Shown here piece by piece: positions 42,703 to 52,733 of a stretch of 64,000 nucleotides of DNA. The notes below the pieces were generated by a model, which searched no databases, was not told the origin of the DNA, and saw only the letters and a list, made by a program, of their open reading frames with translations. A program made the translations under genes and the position numbers. Each line of letters begins with the position of its first letter. The stretch's first letter is position 1. Origin of the DNA: Synechococcus sp. KORDI-100 (GTDB lineage Bacteria > Cyanobacteriota > Cyanobacteriia > PCC-6307 > Cyanobiaceae); the NCBI RefSeq assembly GCF_000737535.1, contig NZ_CP006269.1:1178001-1242000 (forward strand). The letters run 5' to 3'.

Positions 42703-43446
42703 ATGACCGTTGCGATTCGTGCCACCGATCTGGTGAAGAGCTTTTCACCAGGCCAGCGCGCTCTCGATGGTGTGTGCCTGGAGGTGAGGGCGGGGGAGGT
42801 GCTGGTGGTGATGGGGCCATCGGGCTCCGGTAAGAGCACCCTGATTCGAACCTTCAATGGCTTGGAAAGCCTGAACGGCGGGCAGCTGGATGTGCTGGGC
42901 ATTCCCTTGGATGCCAGCCACGATCCACGGCAGGTAAGAGAGATCCGCCGACGCGTTGGCATGGTGTTTCAACAGTTCAATCTCTTCCCCCATCTCTCCG
43001 TGGTGGAGAACATCACTCTTGCGCCAGTGAAGGTGCAACAACGCAGCGTGTTGGAGGCCGAAGAGCGGGCGATTGAGTTGTTGGATCAAATGGGAATCAG
43101 CGACCAGGCGAGGAAGTTTCCAGGCCAGTTGAGCGGCGGCCAGCAGCAGCGGGTCGCGATTGCCAGGGCCCTGGCCCTTGATCCTGAGGTGATGCTCTTC
43201 GATGAACCCACCAGCGCTCTGGATCCGGAACGGGTGAAGGAGGTGCTCGACGCCATGCGTCAGCTGGCCAGGGGTGGCATGACGATGGTTGTGGTCACCC
43301 ATGAGCTCGGTTTTGCTCGTGAGGTGGCGGATCGGGTGATGTTCATGGACCAGGGCCGGGTGGTTGAGACGTCGGATCCGGCGACGTTTTTCAGCAACGC
43401 CCGTGAAGAGCGCAGTCGTCGTTTTCTGAGTCAGATGAGCGCGTGA
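42703..43446 (+). CDS. Amino-acid ABC transporter ATPase
   Basis: 247 residues from ATG 42703. Walker [10 protein letters not shown] near 37, signature L-S-G-G-Q-Q-Q-R near 143, Walker [10 protein letters not shown] near 164, H-loop V-T-H-E near 199. GlnQ/AapP type. Completes a self-contained importer. Confidence 0.93.
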   Translation: MTVAIRATDLVKSFSPGQRALDGVCLEVRAGEVLVVMGPSGSGKSTLIRTFNGLESLNGGQLDVLGIPLDASHDPRQVREIRRRVGMVFQQFNLFPHLSVVENITLAPVKVQQRSVLEAEERAIELLDQMGISDQARKFPGQLSGGQQQRVAIARALALDPEVMLFDEPTSALDPERVKEVLDAMRQLARGGMTMVVVTHELGFAREVADRVMFMDQGRVVETSDPATFFSNAREERSRRFLSQMSA

Positions 43447-43525
43447 ATCAGCGATCTGAGCCTTGCCAGGAGCTTTGAACGCAAGAAAGTAATCTTGTAT
43501 TGACGGCTACAGAATTGACATTTGT

Positions 43526-44905
43526 ATGGGCCCAGTCGATGATGAACACTCAGGTGCTTTCATTATGTCTGGGTACGACGATTTTCTGAGTAGTCTTGAT
43601 GATTCAGGGACGGTCGGAGAAGTCAGCCTTGATGAAATTCTCTACTACGGCCAGGATTCTGATTGGGGCTGGAGTAGGAGTGATTACCTTGGACTTTATA
43701 AATTAACTGACAATACAGTTTTGTTGGCCGCGGCGCGGCCGGGAGTGAGCCTCGCTGATCAGGATCTTCAGATTTTGGGCGAGGTTAGTAGCGATTATGA
43801 GCCTGAGTTTTTAACTGATTATTGGATTGCTTTGGCGGGCTGGCGAAAGGGCACGAATGGATATGATTCAGCCGAAGGATTCAGGGTCGTTTATTCAAAC
43901 GGAGATAGAAATGGATATGGTGATCAATATTGGTTGCAGACATTTGAATTCTATGGAGACGACTTCCATGGGCCATCGAGAGCAATTGGGTTTCCAGAGC
44001 CGCTCAATTCCTCTGGGTTAAGCCGTTTAGAAGAATTGCATGAGTTTGATATCAATGGAGACGGCTCGACTGGACGTAAAGGATTGAACAGCGACGAGAC
44101 TCCTGGAACCTCTGTTGGCCTGACTCCAGGATCAGGAAACACGTCGACGTCCTCGCCCAATAAGCCTGATACGAGTGACGTGCAGGGGCTGTTGGATCAG
44201 CTGGGTTCCATCGGTGATTCTGGAAATCAGCCGATTACTATCAATATCGTTAACAACACAAATACAGGTTCTGGCAATATAACGACGGGAGATATTAATC
44301 AAGGAAATACGTATATTACTTTTACGATCGGGACCATCAACCTTAATATGAATAAGGCGATTTACGAGCCGGGTCGTAGGTCGGACGTTGTCGAAGGAAC
44401 ATCTCGCGACGATATTATTGCTGCAGGTCCTGGTAAAGATACGTTGATTGGAGGTCGCGGAGATGATTATTTTGTTGTCGGATCTGTAGATGAAGATGTC
44501 AAAAAGAAAAGCATTGATGTGATTAAGGACTTCAGGGGTGGTGATCAAATTGTTTTGGATGATCAAGCCTATGATGCGATCGGAGATGACATTGAAGTTG
44601 CGGTTACTGATTCAAAGAAAGAGTTGAAGAGCGCCGCCAAAGACGACGCCTCAATTATTTATGATCAAGGAAAAGGTAAATTATTTTATGATGCCAATGG
44701 CGACAAGAAAGGATTTGGTAATGCTGGCGGACAGATTCTCAAGCTGCAAGGAAAGCCAGAGCTTGAAGAAGATGATTTTTCCTACCTTGACGAAAAAGCT
44801 GAGTCGATTGACGAACTTATTGATGCTGGAGTGGATTCCACGCCATCAACAGAGTCGTCCCCTGATCCTGCTGACGCCGCAATCATTCCTGTGAACGAGG
44901 TGTGA
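43526..44905 (+). CDS. RTX-type calcium-binding protein, probably secreted
   Basis: 459 residues from ATG 43526 (43565 also possible). An N-terminal domain (1-180) ends in an EF-like D-I-N-G-D-G; a linker rich in Gly, Ser, Thr and Pro follows; then an Asn/Thr-rich beta stretch (235-275). RTX-type nonapeptides (G-T-S-R-D-D-I-I, then G-G-R-G-D-D) span 291-315. A C-terminal cap (361-420) has S-K-K-E-L-K, I-I-Y-D, K-G-K-L-F-Y-D-A-N-G and G-K-P-E-L. This cap is shared with the two-domain family at 50.7-61.5 kb. No N-terminal signal is seen, as expected for type I secretion. Confidence 0.75.
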   Translation: MGPVDDEHSGAFIMSGYDDFLSSLDDSGTVGEVSLDEILYYGQDSDWGWSRSDYLGLYKLTDNTVLLAAARPGVSLADQDLQILGEVSSDYEPEFLTDYWIALAGWRKGTNGYDSAEGFRVVYSNGDRNGYGDQYWLQTFEFYGDDFHGPSRAIGFPEPLNSSGLSRLEELHEFDINGDGSTGRKGLNSDETPGTSVGLTPGSGNTSTSSPNKPDTSDVQGLLDQLGSIGDSGNQPITINIVNNTNTGSGNITTGDINQGNTYITFTIGTINLNMNKAIYEPGRRSDVVEGTSRDDIIAAGPGKDTLIGGRGDDYFVVGSVDEDVKKKSIDVIKDFRGGDQIVLDDQAYDAIGDDIEVAVTDSKKELKSAAKDDASIIYDQGKGKLFYDANGDKKGFGNAGGQILKLQGKPELEEDDFSYLDEKAESIDELIDAGVDSTPSTESSPDPADAAIIPVNEV

Positions 44906-44944
44906 TTTGAGCTGAGCTCTCGCAATCAAAAACCAAAATGCTGC

Positions 44945-45160
44945 TCAGTTAGCGGAGGGCTCAGGGTTGGTTTCGTTGGCTTTGATTGAGTACTCGATCT
45001 GATCGTCGTCAGAACAGCAGAACGCCCCGCAGTACTGCTCAAGCGCATCATAGGCCTCGTCGTAGCTGCTGAAGCGCCGTCGCGTCATCGCGTCCTCGCC
45101 GCCATCGTCCCGTTGCAGCCGGAAGCTGGCCTGCCTTGTGGGCTTGTGATCAGGCCTCAA
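44945..45160 (-). CDS. Hypothetical protein, 71 aa
   Basis: Likely start TTG 45160, overlapping the upstream gene's stop (45150). Soluble; core R-F-S-S-Y-D-E-A-Y-D-A-L-E-Q-Y-C-G-A-F-C-C-S-D-D-D. The Cys cluster may bind metal. ATG 45086 would give a shorter protein. Confidence 0.6.
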   Translation of the reverse strand: MRPDHKPTRQASFRLQRDDGGEDAMTRRRFSSYDEAYDALEQYCGAFCCSDDDQIEYSIKANETNPEPSAN

Positions 45161-45362
45161 TGGCGGGGATGCGCTCAAGAGCCTGTTCCACAGCCATGAG
45201 CTCCCGTTCGGTATCAAGCCAGCTTTCGTTGCCATCGGGGAGGCTTTGAACTTGTTCCGAGAGAAGGACCTGCAATTGCTCAAGCCGTTCCAGCAATCCG
45301 CGACGACGTTGCAGAGAAAGCAGACCTTGAACGGAGCGTGCCAACATCCAGTTGATTGCCAT
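45150..45362 (-). CDS. Hypothetical helical protein, 70 aa
   Basis: ATG 45362. Two amphipathic helices (L-L-E-R-L-E-Q-L-Q-V-L-L; T-E-R-E-L-M-A-V-E-Q-A-L). Upstream partner of the previous entry. Family not recognised. Confidence 0.6.
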   Translation of the reverse strand: MAINWMLARSVQGLLSLQRRRGLLERLEQLQVLLSEQVQSLPDGNESWLDTERELMAVEQALERIPAIEA

Positions 45363-45407
45363 GGACGGTAACAAGCCTGGCACACAGCTCTCGTCGTCTG
45401 CGCGCCT

Positions 45408-46325
45408 TTGCTCGAATTCCTCAAGGACCTTCTGCCTTGTCTACTGATCGGCTTCTGGCTTGGGAGGCGCTACCCGGGACGTTCCGGCGTCCTGGCAACC
45501 CCGCTTGTGCGTTATGGGGTGCCGCTCAGTGTGATGGGGCTGCTTCTCAAGGGGGGGCTGGGGCCTCGCGTTCTGCTGGCCGCTGTCCTTGCGGCGGGTG
45601 TGATCGGCAGCGTTCTCCTGCTCGCTCGATGGATCGCCCCGCTCCGCCATCTCCTGCATGGTCCCTGCGGACAGCTCGGCTGCTGCGTCGGCAACACGGC
45701 TTACTTCGGTGTCCCTGCGGCCTTGGCGCTGCTCCCAGCGTCTGCGCTGCCAATCACCATCGGCTACGACCTCGGCGCCACGTTGCTGGCCTGGTCCGTT
45801 GGCCCTTTGCTGATTGCCGGGGAGAGCAGTGATGGCAGCGGTCTATGGAGCCGATTGCTGAAGGCGCTGCGAGGTAGCCCGGCTGTGCCTGGCTTGATTG
45901 GTGCCTTGCTGGTGCAGCTCACGCCATGGGTTGACCGGGTCGCAACCGTGTTGTGGTGGCCATCTCGCGCGGTCATTCTTCTTGCCCTCATCGTTGTGGG
46001 CATGCGGCTTGGATCGCTCTCGCTGTCCACGAACCAGTCCGACACCCGACTCCCTTTGCTCCTGCCTGCCCTTGTGGGGAAACTCGTTCTCTTCCCGCTG
46101 TTGTTGCTGTTGGTCGGGCTCGTGCTCGGGCTGGATCCGGTGATGATTCAGGCGATCACGCTTCAGGGAGCGGCACCGACAGCCATTTCAGTGCTGTTGA
46201 TCGCGGAAGCTGTTGGTCGCGACCAGGCGATTGCAGCCGGCCTCGTGCTGTGGAGCACGCTGTTGGCCCTCTTGAGTTCACCCTTGTGGGGATATGGCTT
46301 GGTTGTGTTGTTCCAGGGGGGCTAA
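45408..46325 (+). CDS. AEC-family transporter (auxin efflux carrier type)
   Basis: 305 residues from TTG 45408 with about ten helices. G-N-T-A-Y-F-G-V-P near 94-102 and Q-G-A-A-P-T-A-I near 248 are the paired broken-helix motifs of this bile/arsenite/auxin-type fold. Substrate in bacteria is unknown, possibly an organic acid. Confidence 0.75.
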   Translation: MLEFLKDLLPCLLIGFWLGRRYPGRSGVLATPLVRYGVPLSVMGLLLKGGLGPRVLLAAVLAAGVIGSVLLLARWIAPLRHLLHGPCGQLGCCVGNTAYFGVPAALALLPASALPITIGYDLGATLLAWSVGPLLIAGESSDGSGLWSRLLKALRGSPAVPGLIGALLVQLTPWVDRVATVLWWPSRAVILLALIVVGMRLGSLSLSTNQSDTRLPLLLPALVGKLVLFPLLLLLVGLVLGLDPVMIQAITLQGAAPTAISVLLIAEAVGRDQAIAAGLVLWSTLLALLSSPLWGYGLVVLFQGG

Positions 46326-46479
46326 ATGATGTGGTCTGATCATCACCAGCGCTCAGCCAATGATCCAACAATGAATTAACTGAATAACTTTTATTAAGAA
46401 GCCTTAGATCGGTCGGGATTCCGCCTTGTAACGCTGATTCAGCTGTCGTTACATTGGAGATATGTAAAGGGAGGTGACC

Positions 46480-46572
46480 ATGGGACAGGTCGATGTAGCT
46501 GGTTCTTTAGGGCTGTTGTTGTTGATTTCGGCATTGACTGTTCTGGGATATCGAATCAATCATGTGATTTAG
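46480..46572 (+). CDS. Tiny single-helix membrane peptide, 30 aa
   Basis: ATG 46480 preceded by a strong ribosome site GGAGGTGA (46470-46477). The protein is short polar start, one helix (about residues 9-24), and a short basic end. The strong site makes a real gene likely. No family recognised. Confidence 0.55.
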   Translation: MGQVDVAGSLGLLLLISALTVLGYRINHVI

Positions 46573-46969
46573 CAGTGTTGTGATGGTCGGCTCTGTTTCA
46601 AGAAGTTCGAACTTCTCCAGTAAATCGCTGAGATTTAGGGAGCCATTGTTTCTCTCATCGATGTTTTGACAGCTCATCGTCATCAATAACGTGGGTTTTC
46701 CAGTTGCCGTTGTTGCTTTACTACTGAAGAGATTTTGTGATTCTGGTTGATGTAACCACTAGGCATGCTGTTCGGTACCGTCTGGAATGAGTACGGCGCA
46801 AGTTTAATGTCTGCTTAAATTAGAGTTTTTGGAAATGCCTTGATGCTCTCGAAGTGTTCAGAGCATAGAATCGATTGCCTCTCGAAGCTCACGAACAGAC
46901 TGCCATTCGTTGCCTCAACACTGCAGGACGAGCATTCCGGCCAAGCATTCCTTTGATCTTGTCGATAAG
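46573..46969. other. Intergenic stretch at the start of the island
   Basis: About 400 AT-rich bases without a convincing frame, RNA gene or terminator. Confidence 0.4.
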
Positions 46970-47212
46970 TCAGCCTTCTCCGGTCTTGATCAAGTGTTTG
47001 AGTCGTTTTAACCGCTTGATGGCCTTGTTCAGGGTTGTTCTACCGACGTGGTTCAACATCACCGGACTCATTCTCTGCATCTTTTCAGTTTTAATGTCAC
47101 TGAACTCGATACATTTCTTCAACGAATCAATGAGATTTGTTGGGTTGCCAATTTGATTGTCTTGGTGGCGCACTTGTTCCATGTATAGATCTTCTGTGTA
47201 CTCAGGCTTCAT
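46970..47212 (-). CDS. Hypothetical basic protein, 80 aa
   Basis: ATG 47212. Soluble, helical, ends in a Lys/Arg-rich helix (K-A-I-K-R-L-K-R-L-K-H-L-I-K). The opposite-strand frame (46875-47156) looks less natural. Family unknown. Confidence 0.4.
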   Translation of the reverse strand: MKPEYTEDLYMEQVRHQDNQIGNPTNLIDSLKKCIEFSDIKTEKMQRMSPVMLNHVGRTTLNKAIKRLKRLKHLIKTGEG

Positions 47213-47286
47213 CTCTACAGGGGCTGTCAGCAGTTGTTAGAAATTTGTGTTTTAAGCGCTAGGCTTTGAATAACTTGCTAAATTAC

Positions 47287-47712
47287 ATGAACGGTCTTGA
47301 TCTATCAGATTAGGATGCCAAGAAAGAGTTCAGGCGTCAACGACTCATATCAGTTCTTTTCCAAATAGGTTCTATCATTGCATATGCAGCGATTGCAAAT
47401 TTTGTCATTAATGCTTTGACGTTGGTGAGGCTCAAAGTTGCTGCCGAGCTCTCGATCACCCTTTATGCGCTGCTCTTTTGCATTCAGCAGGTGTTGCAGT
47501 TGGCCTACAAGTGGGATAAGTTCTGGTTGAGGATTTAGTCTTCAGTTTTAATTATTGCATATGGCTTTGTCTTTGTGCTTTATGTCTATACAAGAACGGC
47601 GCCCGGATTTACACCATTGTCCGGACATGTTGCAGGTGGATCGAGTAAGACATTCATTCGTAAGCGGTTGGTACATATTGGAATAAGCATTCGATCATTG
47701 AGAAACTCTTAA
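47287..47712 (+). pseudogene. Membrane protein remnant with two in-frame TAG codons
   Basis: Reading from ATG 47287 to TAA 47710-47712 gives 141 codons interrupted by TAG at 47311-47313 and 47536-47538. The protein would have hydrophobic segments containing S-V-L-F-Q-I-G-S-I-I-A-Y-A-A-I-A-N-F and S-V-L-I-I-A-Y-G-F-V-F-V-L-Y-V-Y. Composition outside the stops is natural, so this is best read as a decayed gene. Family unknown. Confidence 0.5.
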
Positions 47713-48217
47713 AGGGTATGTGTGCCGTTGCTTGAATCAATTACTTCTGTTGTCAGATGATTAGCAGTCAAGGCCCCTTATGAGTAAAGTCCCTTCAGTC
47801 GCCAAGTGGTCATAGTAGCCGGCAAGTTGGCTTAATAGGCACAACTTCAGAGATAAAGTAAACAGCGACGCATGCCGACAAGCGTCTCTAGAGGAGAACA
47901 AGCAACGACGACTCAAGCACCATTCTGATTATCCAGCCCCCTTAATGACAGGCTAGAGTTCTCATTCATAGATATTGAGTGTCAAGTAATCTAGTTTGGT
48001 TTTACCCAAAAATCCTGAGTTGGAGTGTTCATTTGAGGCAAATAAGTATCACGTTGATTCCGAAATGGGCAATAATGTGGGCAACTCTATTGCTTAAGGT
48101 TTTTGTGCTGCATCTAGAACAGTTGAAGAATTACATCTTGCATATGAGTGTATATTATCTCGGAAGCGAATAAGAGGCCAAAATGTATCCGATGCTGAGT
48201 TTGCATGCAGACGATGA
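47713..48217. other. Intergenic stretch before the subtilase
   Basis: About 500 bases with small frames (47979-48173 plus, 48094-48456 minus) that I judge as chance. No RNA gene seen. Confidence 0.4.
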
Positions 48218-48253
48218 CTGGCTACACTAAGCATAGAAAATCGCATTAAAAGA

Positions 48254-50671
48254 TTGGCAAAAGAAATTTCTACTTCTCTCACAAAAAATCTCAAGCTAAT
48301 ACCGTCGGGAGAATATATCCAATTCAAGGACACGCTGTCCCCGAACAAGATACACGAATATATTTTTAGTATAAAGGATGGCGCTCGGGTGCCTATTGCC
48401 TTTGATGTATGGAACATGCAGGACAATATCGACATAAGCCTATGGAAATTCAACAATAAAAAAAATAACTGGAGCTATATTTCTGAGTCTGTAAATAGTG
48501 GAAATACGGATGAATATATCTTTGCTTTATTGCCTTCAGGCGAGTATTTGCTGGAGCTTAAGTACAAAAATTCATTCATCAGAGAAGAGCTGCCTTCAAA
48601 ATACAAAGTGAGTTTTGACGCAAAATATATAGCTAAAACAATGAAACTTCCAAATGATCCACTATTTGATTCTCAATGGCACCTACTAAACACCGGTCAA
48701 AGCTTAGGCTTATTAGATCTTGATATTCGTGCGCCTGAGGCTTGGAAAAGACAATCAGCTAGCCCGAATATCACAGTAGCAGTGATTGATGGCGGCATAG
48801 ATGTGGAGCACCCGGATTTGGTTAACAATATCTGGTCAAACCAAAATGAAATTCCTGAAAACGGGATTGATGACGATAAGAATGGATTTATAGATGATAT
48901 AAATGGCTGGAATTTTGTGGAGAATACTCCTTCAGTCATTCCAAGCGAACATGGTACGCATGTGGCAGGTATTATTGGTGCAGAAGGAAACAATAATATT
49001 GGCGTCTCTGGTCTTACTTGGGATGTCAATATGATGTCACTTGATATTTTTGGGGATAAAACCAAATATGACAGTGAAGATCTTTTTGATGCGATTCATT
49101 ATGCGGTAGACAATAGTGCAGATGTTATCAATATGTCAATTGGATATACGGTTCCATTTGCTACTCTTGAGAGATTCAAGCAACTGTCTCCTGATTTGTA
49201 TCGAGGATATATTGATGCATTGAATTATGCTGTTGATCGTGGGGTTACTCTGATAACTTCAGCTGGCAATGATAATTCTGATGATCTCAATAGTTTAAGC
49301 TTGCCAGCGGCTTTTGCAACGGAGGTACCTGGTTTTATATCTGTTGCGGCGATAACTGATGAAGGAAGCATTGCAGATTATTCTAATTTTGGCAGTCAAG
49401 TTTCAGTTGCTGCCCCTGGAGGATCCTCCATTAGCAATAAGACAAAGATAATCAGTACCTTGCCACGCGATAAAGGTTTATATGGCGGAATGCCGGGAAC
49501 AAGTATGGCAGCTCCAATTGTGTCTGGAGCAGTAGCACTAATGTTAGAGAAGAACAAAAAACTACTCCCCGAAGATATCTTATGGATTTTGGATGAAACT
49601 TCTACGAAGGATCAGTCGCTCAAGAGATTTGTTAAATCATCTGGGTATTTAGCAGTTGACCTGGCAGTCAAAATTGCAGGCAAATATAATTCTAAAATGA
49701 AAGATAGTTCTACTACAGATAATCAGCAATTTAGATATAACTTTCTCTACGGCACCGCCACCGGAGATCTGTTTGAAGTGAATAAACATAATTATTCCGA
49801 ATCAGGTGATTTTCCGTCTTTAATCCAATTCAACTCTAATCATGGCGATAAAATATTAATTCATCGAAAAATATTGCCAGGCTTCACTTCGGATACTTTC
49901 TCGTTTGATCTGGCTAATAACAAGAAAAGTCTTCAAAAACAGTCTGAGACAGACTCTGACTTTGTTTACGATCGAAGTACGGGTAATCTTTACTATAATC
50001 AAAATAAAGAAGGCAAAGGTTGGACTGATAGCAGTAAAGAGAGTAGCTTATTGGTGAATATTGTAGATAAACCAAATCTGAGTGAAAGTATGATTTCGTT
50101 GGTAACTAGTAGAAAGAGCAGTTCTATCAGCTCGAGCCCTAATCGAACGATACCATTGGATCAGCATGTCGGTGATACAAATTTTGCAAAGTATTTATTC
50201 AATAAATCAGGTAGAGATTTTAAGATAAACTATTTTGTTGATCACAAAGGATTGCATGAAAATAATGCGTCTATGGATCGCGGCCTGCTTGAATATATTG
50301 ACAGCACATTAAAGTTGTTGGATCAAAATACAATTTTGAAGTTTGATGGTTCATCACATGCTAAGGCAGATCTTGTGATTGGAGCCAGTAAAAAATCTCA
50401 ATTTGTTGGCATTAATGAGATGTCCTGGGGTCTTTCCGTGGGTTTTGATTTTAGCTCTAAGCCAATAGATAAACTACGTAATCATTACAATGCGGCCCTT
50501 GAAATTGCTACGGCACTAGGAGTATCTTATTTGCCAGAGAAGTCAAAAGGTATTTATTCATTTGAGGATTCAATCGCAGCTTGGCCACTATCAAACGAGA
50601 TTGCGGACAACTTTGGCATAACAAGCAGTGATTTTGATGCTATAAATCATGCCTGGAGTGTCTTTCTCTGA
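48254..50671 (+). CDS. Subtilase (S8) with RTX-cap-like and dead metzincin-like domains
   Basis: 805 residues from TTG 48254; no ATG fits and the frame closes at 48215, so the start is uncertain. Residues 1-125 form an N-terminal domain. The S8 catalytic domain (about 135-470) has Asp179 in V-I-D-G-G, His233 in H-G-T-H, the oxyanion Asn339, and Ser417 in G-T-S-M-A-A-P. Residues 565-610 resemble the RTX-type cap (D-F-V-Y-D, G-N-L-Y-Y-N, D-K-P-N-L). Residues 655-805 align by eye with the metzincin at 51167-51844, but zinc ligands are replaced (L749, T753, Y759). No signal peptide is obvious. Confidence 0.8.
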   Translation: MAKEISTSLTKNLKLIPSGEYIQFKDTLSPNKIHEYIFSIKDGARVPIAFDVWNMQDNIDISLWKFNNKKNNWSYISESVNSGNTDEYIFALLPSGEYLLELKYKNSFIREELPSKYKVSFDAKYIAKTMKLPNDPLFDSQWHLLNTGQSLGLLDLDIRAPEAWKRQSASPNITVAVIDGGIDVEHPDLVNNIWSNQNEIPENGIDDDKNGFIDDINGWNFVENTPSVIPSEHGTHVAGIIGAEGNNNIGVSGLTWDVNMMSLDIFGDKTKYDSEDLFDAIHYAVDNSADVINMSIGYTVPFATLERFKQLSPDLYRGYIDALNYAVDRGVTLITSAGNDNSDDLNSLSLPAAFATEVPGFISVAAITDEGSIADYSNFGSQVSVAAPGGSSISNKTKIISTLPRDKGLYGGMPGTSMAAPIVSGAVALMLEKNKKLLPEDILWILDETSTKDQSLKRFVKSSGYLAVDLAVKIAGKYNSKMKDSSTTDNQQFRYNFLYGTATGDLFEVNKHNYSESGDFPSLIQFNSNHGDKILIHRKILPGFTSDTFSFDLANNKKSLQKQSETDSDFVYDRSTGNLYYNQNKEGKGWTDSSKESSLLVNIVDKPNLSESMISLVTSRKSSSISSSPNRTIPLDQHVGDTNFAKYLFNKSGRDFKINYFVDHKGLHENNASMDRGLLEYIDSTLKLLDQNTILKFDGSSHAKADLVIGASKKSQFVGINEMSWGLSVGFDFSSKPIDKLRNHYNAALEIATALGVSYLPEKSKGIYSFEDSIAAWPLSNEIADNFGITSSDFDAINHAWSVFL

Positions 50672-50711
50672 ATAAGATATGTAGCGCAGAATCAGCAACT
50701 CGCCTTCCCCT

Positions 50712-51022
50712 TTACTCCTGTTCACCACCCTGGACGAACAATACTTCCAACGCTGCTTCATCTAGTTCAATATCTGTGAATGCCCTACCGTTGTTCATCT
50801 CGTCCAGCTCGTCTGCTCGTTCAATGCGATCGAAACCATAACCGCCCTTTTGCCATCACTGATCACACGCTTGAGTGCTTTGCTGGGCTTCAGCGTGATG
50901 TCCACCAACACGTCAGCTTCTTCTGAATCAGACAGTGTTTCTCGATAAGTAGCAATCTGCTTTTTGGTGTCGCCGCCGTGCTAGTGATCATGGTCCCGTG
51001 TAAGAGCAGCAAATGCCTCCAT
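50712..51022 (-). pseudogene. Decayed copy P0 of the two-domain family
   Basis: Read on the minus strand from ATG 51022, it matches the linker and second domain of the intact copy at 60913-61542: T-K-K-Q-I-A-T-Y-R-E-T-L-S-D-S-E-E-A, then K-A-L-K-R-V-I, then D-E-L-D-E-M-N-N-G and D-I-E-L-D-E-A-A, ending Q-G-G-E-Q-E and TAA 50712. An in-frame TAG interrupts the His-rich linker, and a frameshift lies near G-K-R-A. The first domain is missing. Confidence 0.7.
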
Positions 51023-51166
51023 TCTTCTAACCTCTATTGATTCGTGAGGGCAAAGAAGGTACCAGTTCTATCGCCTGCTAATCACTTCTCCAGGGCCACA
51101 AGCTAAGGTCATCTATCCTTAAAAACGCCATGTCTTCGGGGTAAACGACTGATTTGAAAGTCAACA

Positions 51167-51844
51167 TCAGCCATAGATGTTGGGATTCGATTCGTAGACA
51201 TCCCAGCCTTGGGCAATCAGATTGAGATCTTGCTTCGTCAAGAAGGGTCCGTCCTGTTCAATGAGTTCGTCGCCACCCATAATCGTATTTGGATGATCGT
51301 CGAAGAAGTCGGTCAAGGGGTGTTCAAGTCCAAATATGTGTCCAATTTCGTGAGAGATTGTGGACTTGGTATCGAACTTGGCGAGCTTCTTATCATTTTT
51401 GATAATGGTGTTTTCCCAACAGATCGATGGAAGGCCGAGATCGAAGTTGTCAGCAGGATCCCAGGCCCCAACACTGTCTTCACCGAGATCATCGAGCATG
51501 TTATTGAACTTGGCCATACCGATATCAGCCTTGGCAGGGGTCTTGACAACTTTGATATCGAATTCAACTAAATCTTCGAGAGATTTTAATTGCTTATTAA
51601 TGTGCTTAAGCTCTTTCTTGTTGATTTTCTTGGTACCTATTGTAGCTTTTTTATCGATAAAAATTTTTAATATATTATCATCAAGATAGTAATAGTCCAG
51701 GTCGTCCGCCAAGGATAGATCGAAGGTTGCTTTGGAGTCGGGTGACTTGACTAATAAGCCTTGGCTGTCTTGTTCTTTAAGGTAATCGAGGTCTGCATCG
51801 CCCTTGGGACGAGTTTGTGCTGAATGACCATAGAGTTGATGCAT
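51167..51844 (-). CDS. Metzincin-type zinc metalloprotease
   Basis: 225 residues from ATG 51844. Zinc site H165-E-I-G-H169-I-F-G-L-E-H175 and Met-turn at M189 in T-I-M-G-G. The fold resembles serralysin/matrixin catalytic domains, but no RTX repeats or signal peptide follow. The N-terminal 40 residues may be a propeptide, with no Cys switch. Neighbours are the subtilase (opposite strand) and the P0 remnant. Confidence 0.8.
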   Translation of the reverse strand: MHQLYGHSAQTRPKGDADLDYLKEQDSQGLLVKSPDSKATFDLSLADDLDYYYLDDNILKIFIDKKATIGTKKINKKELKHINKQLKSLEDLVEFDIKVVKTPAKADIGMAKFNNMLDDLGEDSVGAWDPADNFDLGLPSICWENTIIKNDKKLAKFDTKSTISHEIGHIFGLEHPLTDFFDDHPNTIMGGDELIEQDGPFLTKQDLNLIAQGWDVYESNPNIYG

Positions 51845-52733
51845 CGCTTAGGCTTTCAGTACCGTCTCCTAAATCTACAGCTGTTTGTAATTTCAAATCT
51901 TTGGTAATTCGATGGAATTGAATTGAAAAATGCTTGGCAAACTAAAGATAGCCCTTTTGTTACATCCGCGTGCTATATGAATTTCTATGTGGCTCCCCCA
52001 ACTCCACTAAATCCAGCGACTGCTGCGATGACAAGTAGTGGTTTTTCGCAGGCAACTATTCTTTGATTTGATATTTTGTCCACTCTAGGCTCTCCTTCCA
52101 TTCTTTCCTTCGTCAGAAACTATGGGAGGGACTTTTGCAGTCATCCATGCCAGGCAACTACAACACATTAGGGCTTTCTGTAGAGGCTTACAGAGGCCCT
52201 AGATAGCGTTCTAATGGATAGGCTCATCAGTCTATGCATATGTCCTAGTAAAACCAAAAGGATGTTTGAGCTCACTCTACATATCAGCAAGATACGACTT
52301 ACGTATCCCGCTTTCTACTTCTGATCGTAGCTTTGAAGGCGCAATATTCCCGTCCCAGAATGGTTGGGAAGGTCTCTTGCCATCTGTTTTGAGATGAGGG
52401 CTGTTAGTAACCGTTGGTCTAGGTGTTGGTCTTTCTCGGTGTTTGTTAGCTCAGATCCCTGCTATAAATACATCAAGACTTGATCGATTCTCAACTAATA
52501 TACCTATTAGTCAGCTAATAAAAACATGGGGACTCTTGAACTCACTTAATCATGCAACCAACTTCAAAGTTACATCGGCTTAGAGCACGAACCTATCAGC
52601 TGCGTCTTCAGGTGCAGTCGAGTTAGTTGATTCACTATGTCCAGTGAACTGTTCATCGTAACGCTCGCTATTAATCAGCATAAAAAAACCGCCATTGCTT
52701 ACGGGACTGATCAAGCGGCTGATTTATTTGACA
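51845..52733. other. Long AT-rich intergenic stretch
   Basis: Nearly 890 bases with no convincing gene. One imperfect palindrome at 52170-52200 (AGGGCTTTCTGTA paired with TACAGAGGCCCT) lacks a T-run; it could be a REP-like element or chance. Several short frames look random. Confidence 0.4.
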
